Part shown: positions 47,070 through 59,642 of the stretch, in pieces | Layout of the letters: every line of letters begins with the position of its first letter | How positions within the stretch are numbered: position 1 is the stretch's first letter | Notes under the pieces: generated by a model | Database searches by the model: none | What the model saw: only the letters and a program-made list of their open reading frames with translations | What the model was told of the DNA's origin: nothing | Assembly: GCA_026018925.1 (NCBI GenBank) | Contig: JAKSZU010000025.1 | Coordinates: 27,078,696 to 27,142,695 of the forward strand | From: Tupaia tana | Lineage: Eukaryota; Chordata; Mammalia; Scandentia; Tupaiidae | Length of the DNA: 64,000 nucleotides | Direction: 5' to 3' | Program-made: the position numbers and the translations under genes

Positions 47070-50000
47070 CTGTTCAACAGATCAGAGAAAACATGTGAAA
47101 GGGTGGACAGAAGCAGGGGACGTGACAGGAAGTCTTCCGAAGGGCCTGGGAAGCCCTGGCCACAGTAACTGAAATGCCCTCACAACACACACATTTGCTT
47201 AGGAATGTCACAAGCCACTGAGGCCTGGTGTCACCGCTGAAATCCCTTTTTGTTCTGAACTGTCTGTGCAAATAGCAGCCCTCGGAAAGCTCTAGTAAAT
47301 AATAACTGCACCTTATATTAAATGCCATAGGAATGCAATTTCATTACATCAGGAAAAGCTATCCATTAAGAGCTTTCAGCGTCATCGTGCTGAAACAATT
47401 TCATTAAGGTAAAGGACTGTAAATCACTTAATGTCACATGCACCCCCTCAGTGACCTAACGGAATCCATTTATCAGAGAAGCCCAGCTGCATGTTAATTC
47501 CACTATCCTTGGCAAGAGAGAGCAAGACGACTCTTAGGTTTCCTTCTTTCCAAAGCAGTTTTCCTTCGGGAAAGAGAAATGACATTCCGTATATCTCCCT
47601 GCTATTCCCAACCGAGAATGCATCCCAGAAAGCCAGCAGTTGCTCTGTAGAAATCTTCATTATTCTCACAATTTGCATCCTTTATCATTACGTGCAAATT
47701 TTATTCATTGGACACATAGCATACTTGTGAGTTAAGGAACTTCCAGAATTACACTACTCTTCAGAAAATAAGTTTTAAAGGATTAAGAAATTAATAAGAA
47801 TTTTGCTTTTTTCAAAGATGCAAATTTTGGCCACAATTCTAAGAAACATATACTATGGACCTGTAGTTTAAATAGTGCATGCTTCTATGGTAAAGTTTTC
47901 TAATAAAACTTTTTATACAATAGTTTTTGCATTGGTTCACTATAAATATCAGGTCGTCGGAAAACATCATGATGCATTTTTGCATAGGATAACAGAAAAA
48001 ATATGTCATGACTTTTCCAAAATCTCAGTAACACATAATTCAAACAAATACATATTCTCCTGTAGACTGAGCACTCATCTGTTAAAATTCACAGAGGAAT
48101 ACAAGAAAAAGATGGCACAAACTTGATTAAGTTTGTTTTTTCCTGATGTTTGTTTTTGTAACGAAAATTTCTGTATTCATATTGAAGAACACACTTGGTT
48201 GAGAGGAAGAAGTAAGTATTAAATCCTGTCTGAACTATCCTCTTCTCCAAAGAAGCAGAAGTTTAAACTCAGTAGCAAGATAGTAAGAGAGATTATCCCA
48301 GTGAAGAGAAAGGACTTAGTGCAGCAGAAGATGGAGCCGTCGGGTCTGTGGGCTGTGGGAGGACAGGCAGGGTAAGGGGTAAGACCATCACCGTAATCCA
48401 ACTGAGGCTAGCTCTTGTGTCCAGCTCGGACTTCACATCTGAGTCTGTTCTCACAGAACTTTTTAAACACTCCTGTCCAAGAGCCGTTTGTACCCTGGGC
48501 CACTGGCTAGTGCCACGATTGCATCTGGTGACTTTGGGAGGGACCTCTTCTAATTCCTCATTCAGAAATGATGTACATAGAGGACGTCTCATGAAATACA
48601 CATCTCATTTTTAGGAAGGGCTCTTGGGACACAATCATACCAAGGACTTCCTCGGAGTCATGCAAACGGGATGCATGGAGAGGACGCGATTTTACTGCTT
48701 TTGTAAAACAAGGTTTTCCCCAAATAGTGACTGCCATCCCTGCTGCTGAGGTCGCCTAAAGCACTTCTACTTATTAGGAAGCAATGTAGAAGTTTCATTT
48801 TTATTTTCTAAGAAGACTTCTAAAGCCTTAGGATGTGACACGGTTGTCGCGGTTCCAAGAAAACCCTTCCATGTTACGTTCTTGAGCGCTTTGATTTTTA
48901 CAGATTAAATTCATTTAACAATTAAGTTAATAGCCTTTTTATTTTAAAGTGCTAAATATATATCTACACTGCTATTCTCTAACCTCTTGCCCAATTTATC
49001 AAAGCCATTTAAATTAGTCCAATTGCATGAAGTGTTAGCCTTGACACTCAACAAAAGAGAAATTGTTTCCAGACAAATTGGCAAAATCTTTTAAAGCTAT
49101 CGAATTTGCCTAATGCAGTCTCCAGGTTAATCTGTAAAGGGGGAGCTGTATGTTTGCCCCTATCTTATTATCCTTAGCTGTCAATGTATAAATCAGTGCT
49201 GACACAGCTTCTTCTAAATCATGCATACAATACACAAAGGAAACTCAGAGTGCCAGGAGGCACTCGGGCAGATCTTGTCCTACAACCGGCAGACTGCTTC
49301 CTCAGCCCGGCAGAAGTTGAGACGCTGCTGGGAGCTTCGGTAATGTCACCCCTCCTCAGCACTGCCCCCGGTCACATGCTGTTCTTTCCTAACAGACATG
49401 TAAGCCCTTATTGGTGCCTAAGACACGAAAAATACTCAGCTGTCCTCGGACGGAAGTCATCCTTTAAAGTCCTCTACATATGGCCATCTCTTGGTCTACG
49501 TGGTTGCCCAGAACAAAGGTATTTTGCAAAGGAGTCGCTCAGACGAGAGGACGATGGAAGTCCAACGGGAGAATATTTTTCCCACCGATTGCGAGTCTGG
49601 TGATACTCGTATGCTGATGGACTGTCCGTGAGGACACCTCCCCAGAAAGCCCTCCACTTGTCTGCATACGGCTCAAGATAAACAGTGTCGAGGCCACGCA
49701 AAAGCGTCATTTAGTTCAGGTTTTGGGCTGTTTTCCTGCACGGAGCTTCTTTCTCCCACCCGCTCCCTTCTCTGCCACCTTTCAAGCCTGCTTCTCCTGC
49801 TCTCTGTAAGCAGGAAAGGGCCTCCTCTCAGCCTGATTTAGTGGCTGGCTGGTCTTTTTAGATGTGATTTCCAATCTGTGCCATGAAATTATTCTGAATT
49901 AAGGACATAGCAAAAGGAGTTTGGTTTGGTTTTTTTTTTTTTTAATTCTTCTTCGTTAAAAATAATGTTCCAATCATTCAGCCGAACAGAGGGGACATTC

Positions 50001-50324
50001 GCTGACCTTTGGGGAGGGTTGGGTGACAAGGGCATTCATGGGGCGCAGTCAACACTCAGGGAGGCTCTTCTGGTACAAGGAACTCCCCAGGGCACGCGAG
50101 TGAGGTTCTTCTTATTTTCTGGGGAGAAAGGACGGTGTGGCATCGTAACGGTTTCTTTCAGATCTGCGGTCGCCCTACCCTCGCTCAGACTTTGGGTCCT
50201 GCTCTTCCTTTATTCCTGTCGCCAATCTTCCCCTTCACGTCTATTCAAATTCCAGGTCCGATCTTCACCAGATCCTTCATTGTCCTGGTTTGTAAATGTA
50301 TGGTTTAAAACACTGCTTAGTTTT

Positions 50325-50602
50325 TTTTTTTTCTTTTTTTTTTTTTTTTTGGAGAGGTTTTCACTAAAGGGCGCGTGCGCTCGCCAGACAGACAGAGAGA
50401 GACATAGAGACAGAGACTGAGAAATCACCCCCTAGGGAGGATGGTTACGGTGCAATCCCTTCTCCTCCATTCTCCTCTCGGGATCTTGGGCACGCACGCA
50501 CACGTGCCCGGCGTGAGTTTTAAGCCACCGGGTCCAGGACACGAACCGCGGTCGACTACGTGGGAGTCCAGTGACATAGCCATTATGCTAACTGCTGGTT
50601 CC
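50325..50602 (-). mobile_element. Young full-length tRNA-derived SINE
   Basis: Minus orientation with long T-run, ttcactaaagggcgcgtgcg, and CpG-rich head to cattatgctaactgctggtt. A perfect 12-bp duplication ctgcttagtttt flanks it (50313-50324 and 50603-50614). Confidence 0.94.
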
Positions 50603-52019
50603 CTGCTTAGTTTTACAAAGCTGACGAGCTTGGAAAGAATAACCATGATCTCTCGGCATGAACTTTTCATGACCCATTTGTAGCTGGTAAGAGGTGTGTC
50701 TCCCAACACCCGAGGTCACTGGACTGCCGTCTGGGTCTTCCTGGCAATGGTAAATGTAGTCTCCATGGATGCAGGGTGACACCACGCCACACCTCACACA
50801 CACATTTCTGAAACCCATCTCATTTTCTTTAAGCCTAAAAACCACTTAAGCTGGCTTCAGAGTTTGATTTAGTCTAGATAGTGGAGATAATATATAGTGT
50901 CATTAAATAAAAGTTTAAAAAACGGCTATATTAAAAGGCAGACAGGTTAGACATTTGCTTATTCAGCATGGCGAAACGGTGGGGACACTGCATGCTGGTC
51001 CATGGGTGTCTCCTCGGGAGGTCTCTGTTCTCGCTACTCTAACATCCTGAAGTCCTTCTGGCCCTGAGCACTCTTCTAGAACTTGTCTTTCGGTATTAAT
51101 CTCAAGGGGTTGGGTCCTGCCCTAAGGCAAATTCTTCTTTCCCTGTGGCACGCAAGTAATAAAAACCTTATTATGGACTGATTGTCTCTGGTGAGAAGTA
51201 GAACCCATGAAATACACTTAACTGTGGAGCTACACAAAACAAGCAACTCTTTAATCATTACCAAGTCAGGCCAGAGTCCTCAGTGTCTCAACAAAATGAC
51301 GCTGTGTGTTCGTGGGACTTTGATTTCGGTCCTACAAATGGTTTAGTTTACGCTCCTATTACTATCGTGAAATAGAAAACACCCAAAGCTTGGCCAACCT
51401 AGTACAGATCAAGGTGGTGACAATCAGTGTGAGGGAGTGATATTTCACTACTGCAAATAAATCCGATGAAGCCTTTAAATCACCTGGGAGAAAGGGAGGG
51501 AAAGACCCTTAATTTCTGAGCACGGTGTCTCCACTCGCCGGCCTGAGTGCCGACATACACTGATCTCATGCCAACAGTGTCTTCTCAGCCATCCAGGCTT
51601 TAAATGAACACATACAGGGGCATGGGATAATACAGAGCGATCTCTAGACAGGACTTTCAACACCATGTCACTTCCTTTGGCACAGAAGCACATCCGTATT
51701 AACCAGGACACCGGTGAGGGAAACAAGGGAGGTAAGGACTAGTCTAAAGAAACCCCCGGTCCATACTGCTGGGTAATTTTACCCTTTTACCATCCTTCAG
51801 GTGATATATATATATATTTTTTTTTCACAAGAATAAAGAATCTCAGTTTTTCTTGAAATAATCTGCTGCATAAAGTTACATCACCTGTCTGCTTATTGGG
51901 AAGAAGAAAAGGTACCTCTAGCAGAGATCGAGGGAAAATTCTGATAAAGAGAACAGGGAAAGACAAGTTGGTTGATATTCAGGTTCTGGTAGTTCCTAGT
52001 AAGCCCTCGAAGGTGGTGG

Positions 52020-52255
52020 AAATCCGACAGTAGTAATGGCTAACATGTACTGAACACAGAGCACCTGGCCAGGTGTGCACGTGCGCCCTCCTATCCTCAC
52101 AGTGACATGGAGGTACGCGCTGGTGTCACCCTGCTCTCCTGCAGGGAACATGAGGCCCACGAAGCTTAGTACTGTATAGCGGTAAGTGGGAAATAGTTCA
52201 GTAAGCGACGATTGGAATGCGGATCTCTGTGTTGCCGAATACCGCATTCAATTCA
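52020..52255 (-). mobile_element. MIR element
   Basis: Plus strand shows the reverse MIR order: tagtaatggctaacatgtac, atcctcacagtgacatgg, gggaacatgaggcccacgaa and ttggaatgcggatctctg. Confidence 0.7.
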
Positions 52256-52904
52256 CAAATACTAGGGAGACACACTTAGACGCTTTTTGTTCTTCAAATG
52301 GGCGTGTCAGCGAACTCTCTGATGTCTGTGTTTCAAGACTAAAAGGCCAGTCAATGAAGAATACTGTAGCATTTCAGGGGAGGAGGAGATGATTCCGGGG
52401 GTGAAGCTGTCATGAGTGAGGAAGGGGGAGAAACTGGTACTTATGAGATGGGTACAATCGAGGTAGACAGAAGTGAAGGGCTTCCTCCCCATGCAGAAGA
52501 AGGTCTGATCGAAGGAGCTGTGTGCAGAGGGACAGCAATGCTCGCAGTGAGATGTGCAAGAGAGAGGCCCTCCGGCTGGAGCAGAGAGCATGTGCGTGTT
52601 CACTCAGAGGACCGGCCGGGCTGAAGTCAGAATGTGAGGCCGGGAGTGCGCAAGGCACTGGACACCACGGCGTTCAAGGGAGGCAGAGGTGTCTCACCAA
52701 AGGGACTGCACCCCAGAGACCCCCCCAGAGCCAGGGTGACATTCAGGTCCCCTGGGCTTTGCCACCATGCTTGTAACAAAAGTGCCCTTCGAATAAACTG
52801 AGTGGCATTGAGCAGGTAGTAAAGGATGAAAACATCAAGGTTCTCTTCTAAAGAAATCCATCGGCTCTGTCAGAATGATCCCAGGAAGCCCAGCCTCAGT
52901 GGCA

Positions 52905-53115
52905 CGTTTGGTAGCGAACTGCACTGCAGGGCTAGCAGTCGCTGGGTTGACCACGGTCTCAGAGCCCTAGTGGACTTGAAAACATGAGGGGTGTGCACAC
53001 CCCAGATCCCGAGGAGCTGGACGGCTGTGGGGGGATCATGCACGGTGGGACAAGATCCTGCCAAGGGTGTCTGTCTCTCATATGTGCACATGCCCATGCT
53101 CCCCTCCATAAATCA
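52905..53115 (+). mobile_element. Old SINE-like element of a second type
   Basis: Ends gggtgtctgtctctcatatg then catgcccatgctcccc and an A-rich tail; contains cccagatcccgaggagctgg. It shares its 3' motif with 11775-11945. Heavily diverged. Confidence 0.4.
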
Positions 53116-54805
53116 TAATAAAAACAATAATAAATAAAGCAATGCTTAAAAAATTATCGACTGAGAATATAAACCAGGGTCCAAACACAGCTGTTAGGCT
53201 ATTTTTACTACACCCAAGGTAGCAATGTGGGCAGTTCAGGGTTGAAGAGCAAGATTTCTGAAGATTCGTTCTCTCTCCCAGGACAGCACGTGAGGCACAG
53301 CCAGGCCATGCCCATTTCAACCTTACAAACATGTGAAATTGGATTTCCAATTGCTCGATTGGATTTTTCTGGGCTGTGTTTGTGTTTGAGAAAGCACACT
53401 GATGAGGATCCTCACATAGATCACATAACAGAGAATGCAGTGCTGACGAAAACGGCTCAGATGCTCTGGAAACAAAGCTCAACGCTGAGTGCAGGCGGTC
53501 ACCTGGAGCAAGCGTCACTGCGGTTGCAGGGATGATCCAAGATCAGAGTGCTGTTAGGGTCTCACGCCACGCCATTTACAGAACCATGGACAGTTCCCAC
53601 GGCGCTGCCTCTGGTGAGCTCTGTGTGTTTACACTGAATACCAAGGACAACTCCTGCTTGTCTTTCTCATCCTCGGGTAGCCTTCTGGGTGTTAAGGGGT
53701 GGGAACTCGGGCCTTTTTGAGCTGAACTTCACCTTCACGCCCTGCCTCTCTAGTACACAAACAGACAGCCATCCCTGCGGGCTTCTTCAGAAGGTTCTGC
53801 GCCCCACCGAAGACCGGCAGGAGTTCCTCTAAGACTAAAGAGAGCAGTTCCCCGTGACCAGGAACGGTCTCAGTTATCAGCCCCAGGCTTATTGAAAACA
53901 TTCAAGACTGGAGTTGAGAAGCTCACAGTTACTATTTGATTGGATAATGATGGATTTTAATTTTATAGTTAAGAAATTTAAAGAACCAATATGATGCTAA
54001 CTGATCAACGTGGACACTTTGGAGTTATGACTCGTACAAGAAAGCTAAATAAAGTCTTGCTTTGCACGGCAAAATTTGGATAACCTCTTCTCCCTGATGG
54101 CTACACACTCATACTATCAGACACGGGTGGCCCTTTCTCCTTCCTTATGAATGTATAGATGACAGCGAGAGAAACTAGAAGAAATGTAAAACTAGAAAGG
54201 TGTGAAAATAGAGTGAAGTACGTAAGTCTATTTACCTAAGACAGAACAATGTGTTTCCTGTATACGGGTTTTAATTGATCTACCAATAATAAGATCAAAG
54301 ATGACAGAGTTACCGCAAAAAAAATGAAATTTCTAGGTAACGGAAATAGCTTTGTAACAACAAGTGGGTTACCTCTCTTTTTCCTGTTTGCCAAACCTTC
54401 CTATAAACAACACATTCCAAACTGAATGATTCCTTTCCTAAAATGTCATGGCTATATAGAGTTGTTTTCCAAATGATATTGTGACTTACCCAAAGAGAAA
54501 TATGCTAAATTGTCTTGTGACTTTAGCCCCTAAAAGTTAAATAAGGCCCCCCCCAAAAAAAGATCTAACTATTTTCTCTAAACTCTTTTGTTTTTAACCC
54601 AAAAGGCATTCCCCCACCACCCCAGAAAAGAAAGGTAAATTTTGTAACAAATGTGGGGTAAAGAGAATGGAGATCATGCCAGCAGACCACACAGAAATAT
54701 ATTTATGTTAGAGTCCTACTGGGACATAGAGAACACGTGATAAAATACGACAGAAAGCAAGAGCAGTGGGGCTTATTTGATATCATTGTATATATTGTAG
54801 TTTGT

Positions 54806-54808
54806 TTA

Positions 54809-54845
<37 letters not shown>

Positions 54846-54876
54846 GTACATACATATACAATATATATATATGTAT
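54806..54876. repeat. TA-rich microsatellite
   Basis: Almost pure TA with ACATA and GTACA interruptions. Confidence 0.95.
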
Positions 54877-54986
54877 GCACACTTGCTTAGATCTCAGAAC
54901 AACTCTAACTAGGGATCTTTTCTCATAAAGACGAGACTTTTGGACCTACTGTACTCATAAAGTACAGACTTTAAGAATAAGCTCAG

Positions 54987-55252
54987 GGAACCAGCAGTTA
55001 GCGTAATGGCTATGTCGCTAGACTCCCACGTAGTCGACCGTGGTTCGCGTTCCGGACCCGGTGGCTTAAAACTCACGCCGGGCGCGTGTGCGTGCGTGCC
55101 CAAGATCCCAAGAGGAGAATGAAGGAGAAGGGATTGTGGCGTGACCATCCCCCCTGGGGGGTGATTTCTCACTTTCTGTCTCTATGTCTCTCTCTGTCTG
55201 TCTGGCAAGCGCACGCGCCCTATAGCGAAAAACCTCTCCAAAAAAAAAAAAA
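54987..55252 (+). mobile_element. Young full-length tRNA-derived SINE
   Basis: Head gggaaccagcagttagcgta, B-box gtggttcgcgttcc, CpG-rich middle, tail cgaaaaacctctcc plus A-run. Flanks aagaataagctca (54974-54986) and aagaataagccca (55253-55265) differ at one base. Confidence 0.95.
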
Positions 55253-55467
55253 AAGAATAAGCCCAAATGAATGTGCAAAGGCAGGTGTAACCCACATGTT
55301 CTCCTACAGTAGTGAATTAAACGGAGATGACTAACAGAGAGGTGAGAACGGAACAGCAGCACAATGTAACGACTCTTCCTTCAAGATCTGATTAGAAGAC
55401 AGCAAAGATGACAGCATCAGTGTTAAATCTGTTATATATCATATATCTATAAATATAAAACATACAT

Positions 55468-55560
55468 GTTATATATAATATATGCATGTTATATATAATA
55501 TATACGTGTTATATATAATATGTGCATGTTATATGTGTGTGTGTGTGTGTGTGTATATCA
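55468..55560. repeat. 20-bp AT repeat followed by GT microsatellite
   Basis: gttatatataatatatgcat-like units start at 55468, 55488 and 55508, and a fourth grades into (GT)n at about 55535. Confidence 0.9.
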
Positions 55561-57126
55561 TATATATTATATCTATCATAAAGTTTCCAAAGAAAAGTTC
55601 TGTAAACATTGGTTATCACTTTGGCGAGGCATCACTTGGTAACAATATGTATCAATACTTAATTGACATTTTCTCTGGGACTTTTAAAGCATATATACAC
55701 CCTATGGAACAGCACAGCCTGTGACCTTATAAATACTACAGCTGACATGTCAGTATGACCATCTTACACTTATATTACACTAAAATGTCAGAGAAATAGT
55801 AGTATAGATTTTGCCTGGAGAAAATAAGATAACAAAGTTAAATATAAAACAGAAATTAATGAAGAGGAGCAAAAAAGTTATGTGAAGCCCTCCCCAGAGA
55901 TGTTTAAGAGCGAGATCGATGTCTGGCTGTCTTGCAGAGTTGAGCGTGGCTTGCCTGGAGGGATGGGAACACGATCTGCTAATTTGCAACATTTCCACGG
56001 CATCAATTGGTGCGGTGAGGATGCTGCCCTGAGCATATTTAACCCATCTGCAAAACTACAGCAACTGCTTCCAGTGAACATCTCATGTTAGTTGGAATTG
56101 TCTCTGAAGCAGGTCTGAGGGTGGTAAGCGTAATAAGCCGGCTAGGGGACGTGAGACTGGCCCTCCTGTGGTGTCACCCACGATTCCGTCCGGAGGCAGC
56201 CGAAGCACCATCACCTGTCTCCTCCTGCCTGCTCTTCCTAACCCCCTGCACTCCCTGACTCAGTCTACACAGCAGCCGCCAAGGCACACCCAGGGTTGTC
56301 TAAGTGGAAAATGTGCACGCCAGCATGGCGAACAGGACGAAGCCCTGAACCTGCTCTCACACCAAATCTTAATAACGCTGCTAATACTAGTGAGGTTGTA
56401 TTACCTTACGACTTGAGGAGTTATCATTGCTCACTAAGAATGTAAATTTGAATGTATCCTCAGTGTTTTTGCCTTGTTCTATTTGATCTGGCTTTCTGAG
56501 ACAGTCTCGCAAAGTACTAACCTCCTGTCTCACAGACCAGCGTGGCCAACAGGCATGGCATGTCCACTGAGCCCGAGGGCTCCGGGCCTCCCTGTGGCCC
56601 CAGCCTGGGAAGGACCAGGGTCTCCGAGCCCGTCTCCCCACAGCCGGGCCTTCCCCGGTGTCATGAGGTGGCTTCCCTCGGCTGTCCTGATAAACTGCGC
56701 TGCACCAAGTCTCGTGAGACTGGCATTCGTTTTGTTTTGGAACTACATAGTTTAAACCATATTTTTGTTGTCATTATAGAGGAATGCCTTTTACCCATAA
56801 AGCTCTATTTTAACTGTGATCCTAATTTAGTAAATAAATACACAAACACACTGTGGCATCTAGGGCGGTCCTTAACGTCTTTCCCGCTGTTACGTGGAAG
56901 GGCTGAGCAGGAGGGGACCGACGGCCTTCGTGACCATCATCAGACAGCAGCCACACGGCCTCTGGGTGCCTCCCCTCCACAGCAACGTGGGCCTCCAAAG
57001 CTGAGCTGCTGGGCTGCCCCTCGACTCAGCTCCCCACAGTTAGAGTGCCACGCTTCTTACCCCGCAGCTGGTCAGGGTCTCTGCTGCTTCCCTTAACCAA
57101 AAGATGGTGCTTGATTCCTTAGGTCA

Positions 57127-57258
57127 CACACACGCACACTCACACACACTCACACACTCACACACACACACTCATAGACACACACTCACACTCACGCACA
57201 CTCACTCATATGCACATACACACACACACACACACACTCACACACACACACATACGCA
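57127..57258. repeat. CA-rich compound microsatellite
   Basis: CACACA with CTCACA interruptions over about 130 bp. It creates a spurious Thr/His-rich open frame. Confidence 0.95.
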
Positions 57259-57734
57259 CCGCACTGTAGTGCCGTTTTCCAATCTGAGCGAAACCCCTAA
57301 ACCGGGCTTGGGTACCTTCCTCAAATCCGACATTCTCGATCCCCCTCACCCACCACTGCTCGCCAGTACCGACGATTCCAGGACCTCAGAGTGCTCTCAG
57401 CTTTCTTTAACAAACAGCTCCCCCGGCAACCCCGAAATCTTCCAGAAAGCCCTCCCCTGCCCCCCTCACCTACAGCACACGGTCCTGTGTGGGGCTCCGG
57501 CTCTTGGGTCCCTTCCCTCGGCACATTCTAGTACACCTCCTCTTCCCACCGTACAGCCCCAAGTCCAGGTAACACGGGACGGTCACGTCCCTCCCGATAT
57601 TCCGCGTCACTTCACGTCCCACTTTCCGGTCTCCTCACCGTACATTTTTCAGGGCCGATATCCGACAGCGGATTAGCTGAATGTGCAATGACACATACAC
57701 TATTCTATCTCTCCACAGTATTTTACTGCTTTAC

Positions 57735-57905
57735 ACGGTCCTTGCCTATCCTTTCTATAAACTCAAACTACTATTATATTCGTTTCATAAAACTAAGCTT
57801 CAGTGAAGTTGACTGCTTTGCTCATGATGATAAATCCAAACACACGGCACAACATGCTGAGACTTCAACCCTAAACTCATGTCCCTGCCTACTAATCATC
57901 TTTAA
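57735..57905 (-). mobile_element. MIR element
   Basis: Plus strand shows tttcataaaactaagcttca, gactgctttgctcatgatga and cttcaaccctaaactcatgt, the reverse of the MIR 3' to 5' order. Confidence 0.6.
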
Positions 57906-59570
57906 ACTGGGAGCAAAAACAATCACGCATGTACAGAACAAATCATTGGAAATCCAGCTAACTACACATTCCATTCCTCGTAGTGCGCTGGCTAGTATCT
58001 CATTTTGAGATCCCACGCCGTAAAGAGCAGCACGCTCACGGTCAGTCCTCACTCCTCAATGAGCCTTTTAGTATGGGAGATTGTAGACTTAGATTCTATA
58101 CACATCCCTACAAGAATACTAAAAGGTGCCTATTTTAAGAGCTTAGAGCTAATACTACTGCAAGTTTACAAAACACACACACACAGGGTGGTCCACCATA
58201 ACCACTGGAATTCCTTTATGGGGAGCTAAAAGCAATTTCCATAGGTTCCTTTCAGGGGTTCTTATGCTCTTCTGACCAGGCAAAATAAACAGAGGCACAC
58301 TCGAGCCCACCATTTCCCCAAATCTGCCTGAAAACTTCTCCAAGCCCTAGCTAGCGGAGATAAAAAGAAAGCAAGTGAGATCCTTCTAACTGGAGTGTGC
58401 ATATAAACCCAGGGTATGATTTGAACGGCTTCTTGTATTTATACCGAGAAGCCTGCCGTTTCCTGTCTTTACCTGCACACTGAGAAAGAACAAGTTTAAA
58501 ATGAAAGCCACTCATGCTGAAATGTCCAGGCTGACATCTGTGACTTCAGAAACAGTTGTCTTCTTTGACAAGGAAAAACATCTGTCTCACTTTCACCCCT
58601 GGAAAAACAGCATGGGAACCCACCATGGAGAATTCTCAATATAAGTTAATTCTTGAAAAAGCATCTAGCCCATTTATTACTAGCTAAGAAATATTGAATT
58701 CCTGATACTTAATCTCAGCACACAAGGGCTTTCCTCCCACTACATTCCAAACTGATGCAAAAGCAAAGGAAAACACTTTATGTCGTAGTATTCACAATCA
58801 AAACCATCATTTTAAAAGGCTAATATGGTATGTTCAAGTTTATAAAGACATATGCTGACAGCGTAGGATTGCCATTGAGATTTTACATCTGACACATATT
58901 TTAAGAGCTACAGGCACTTAAAAAACAGCTCTGAATCAGGCACCAGACTAAAGATTTATCAAGGGAAAAAAACAAAACTGCATTTTTGGTGTTCGTTTTT
59001 AAAAGAGACTAAACATATATTCTTTTGTGGAAATACAAGGAAAAAATATGTAAGAAAATATGCACCTAAAGGGAAAAGTATTTTTTCTTATTCTCATACT
59101 TCTGGCATTTAATGAAAATGGTAATCTTAAAGCTCTAGAAAATGCTGTAGCCCTAGGCTAAAGAGACATCTAACAAGAAAATATCTATTCTTTCCAGAGA
59201 AAAACAGCTCATACGCTGCATTTCCAATAAACACTGATAGCAACTGAAAAGGGAGTTACTGAAGTAGGCTGACGGAAAAGAGGAAGAAAATGCACTGTAA
59301 ATCTTTTCCGTCAAATCATTTATTTAGGTTTAAAAGGATTAATCACCAGGTTTGAAGAATAAGTTCGATAATGACTTCAATTTCCGAATGTCTTCTAAAT
59401 GAGAATGTCTTCAACAAAATTGTGAAAAGAATTGAAAACTTAGTGTTACAAAGTCTCCTAAGCAAACAAAGAAAGACGGCACTTTCACCTTTTTTATGAC
59501 ACTTTCTTTCATATAAATTTGACTTTGAAAACCAGTAAGTCGCTATAAATGAAAATATACACATACTTAC

Positions 59571-59642
59571 AAATTTTTAATGTCAACCGCCCCACGGAAA
59601 GCCTTCCTTGGAATTGCCTGAATTTGGTTTTCACTGAGATCA
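59571..59642 (-). CDS. SLIT2: SLIT2 exon 5: one leucine-rich repeat of domain D1
   Basis: First SLIT2 exon of the window in transcript order. It is 72 nt and encodes [20 protein letters not shown] followed by IKNL, one 24-residue LRR of domain D1 (about residues 133-156 of the mammalian protein). The acceptor is ttttag with a pyrimidine-rich tract and the donor is gtaagt. Both flanking introns are phase 2, splitting Leu codons, as for every single-LRR exon here. SLIT2 is a secreted ligand of Robo1/Robo2 that steers axons and migrating cells; D1 also contributes heparan sulfate binding. The sequence appears identical to the human exon as remembered. Exon numbering assumes three earlier LRR exons plus the signal-peptide exon, none of which is in the window. 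Confidence 0.97.

Larger units (their letters stand above)
47070..59570 (-). other. SLIT2: SLIT2 intron 5 (12.5 kb)
   Basis: Phase-2 intron, gtaagt to ttttag. It contains SINEs at 50325-50602 and 54987-55252, a MIR at 52020-52255, a diverged SINE-like element near 52905-53115, AT- and GT-rich simple repeats at 54806-54876 and 55468-55560, a CA-rich tract at 57127-57258 and a MIR at 57735-57905. 47220-49160 and 58400-59570 are AT-rich and repeat-poor. 55990-57100 is moderately GC-rich and unassigned. Confidence 0.9.

Noticed and set aside
57104..57676. 190-residue plus-strand open frame rich in Thr and His
   Set aside because: It is a CA microsatellite read as codons with no family resemblance downstream.
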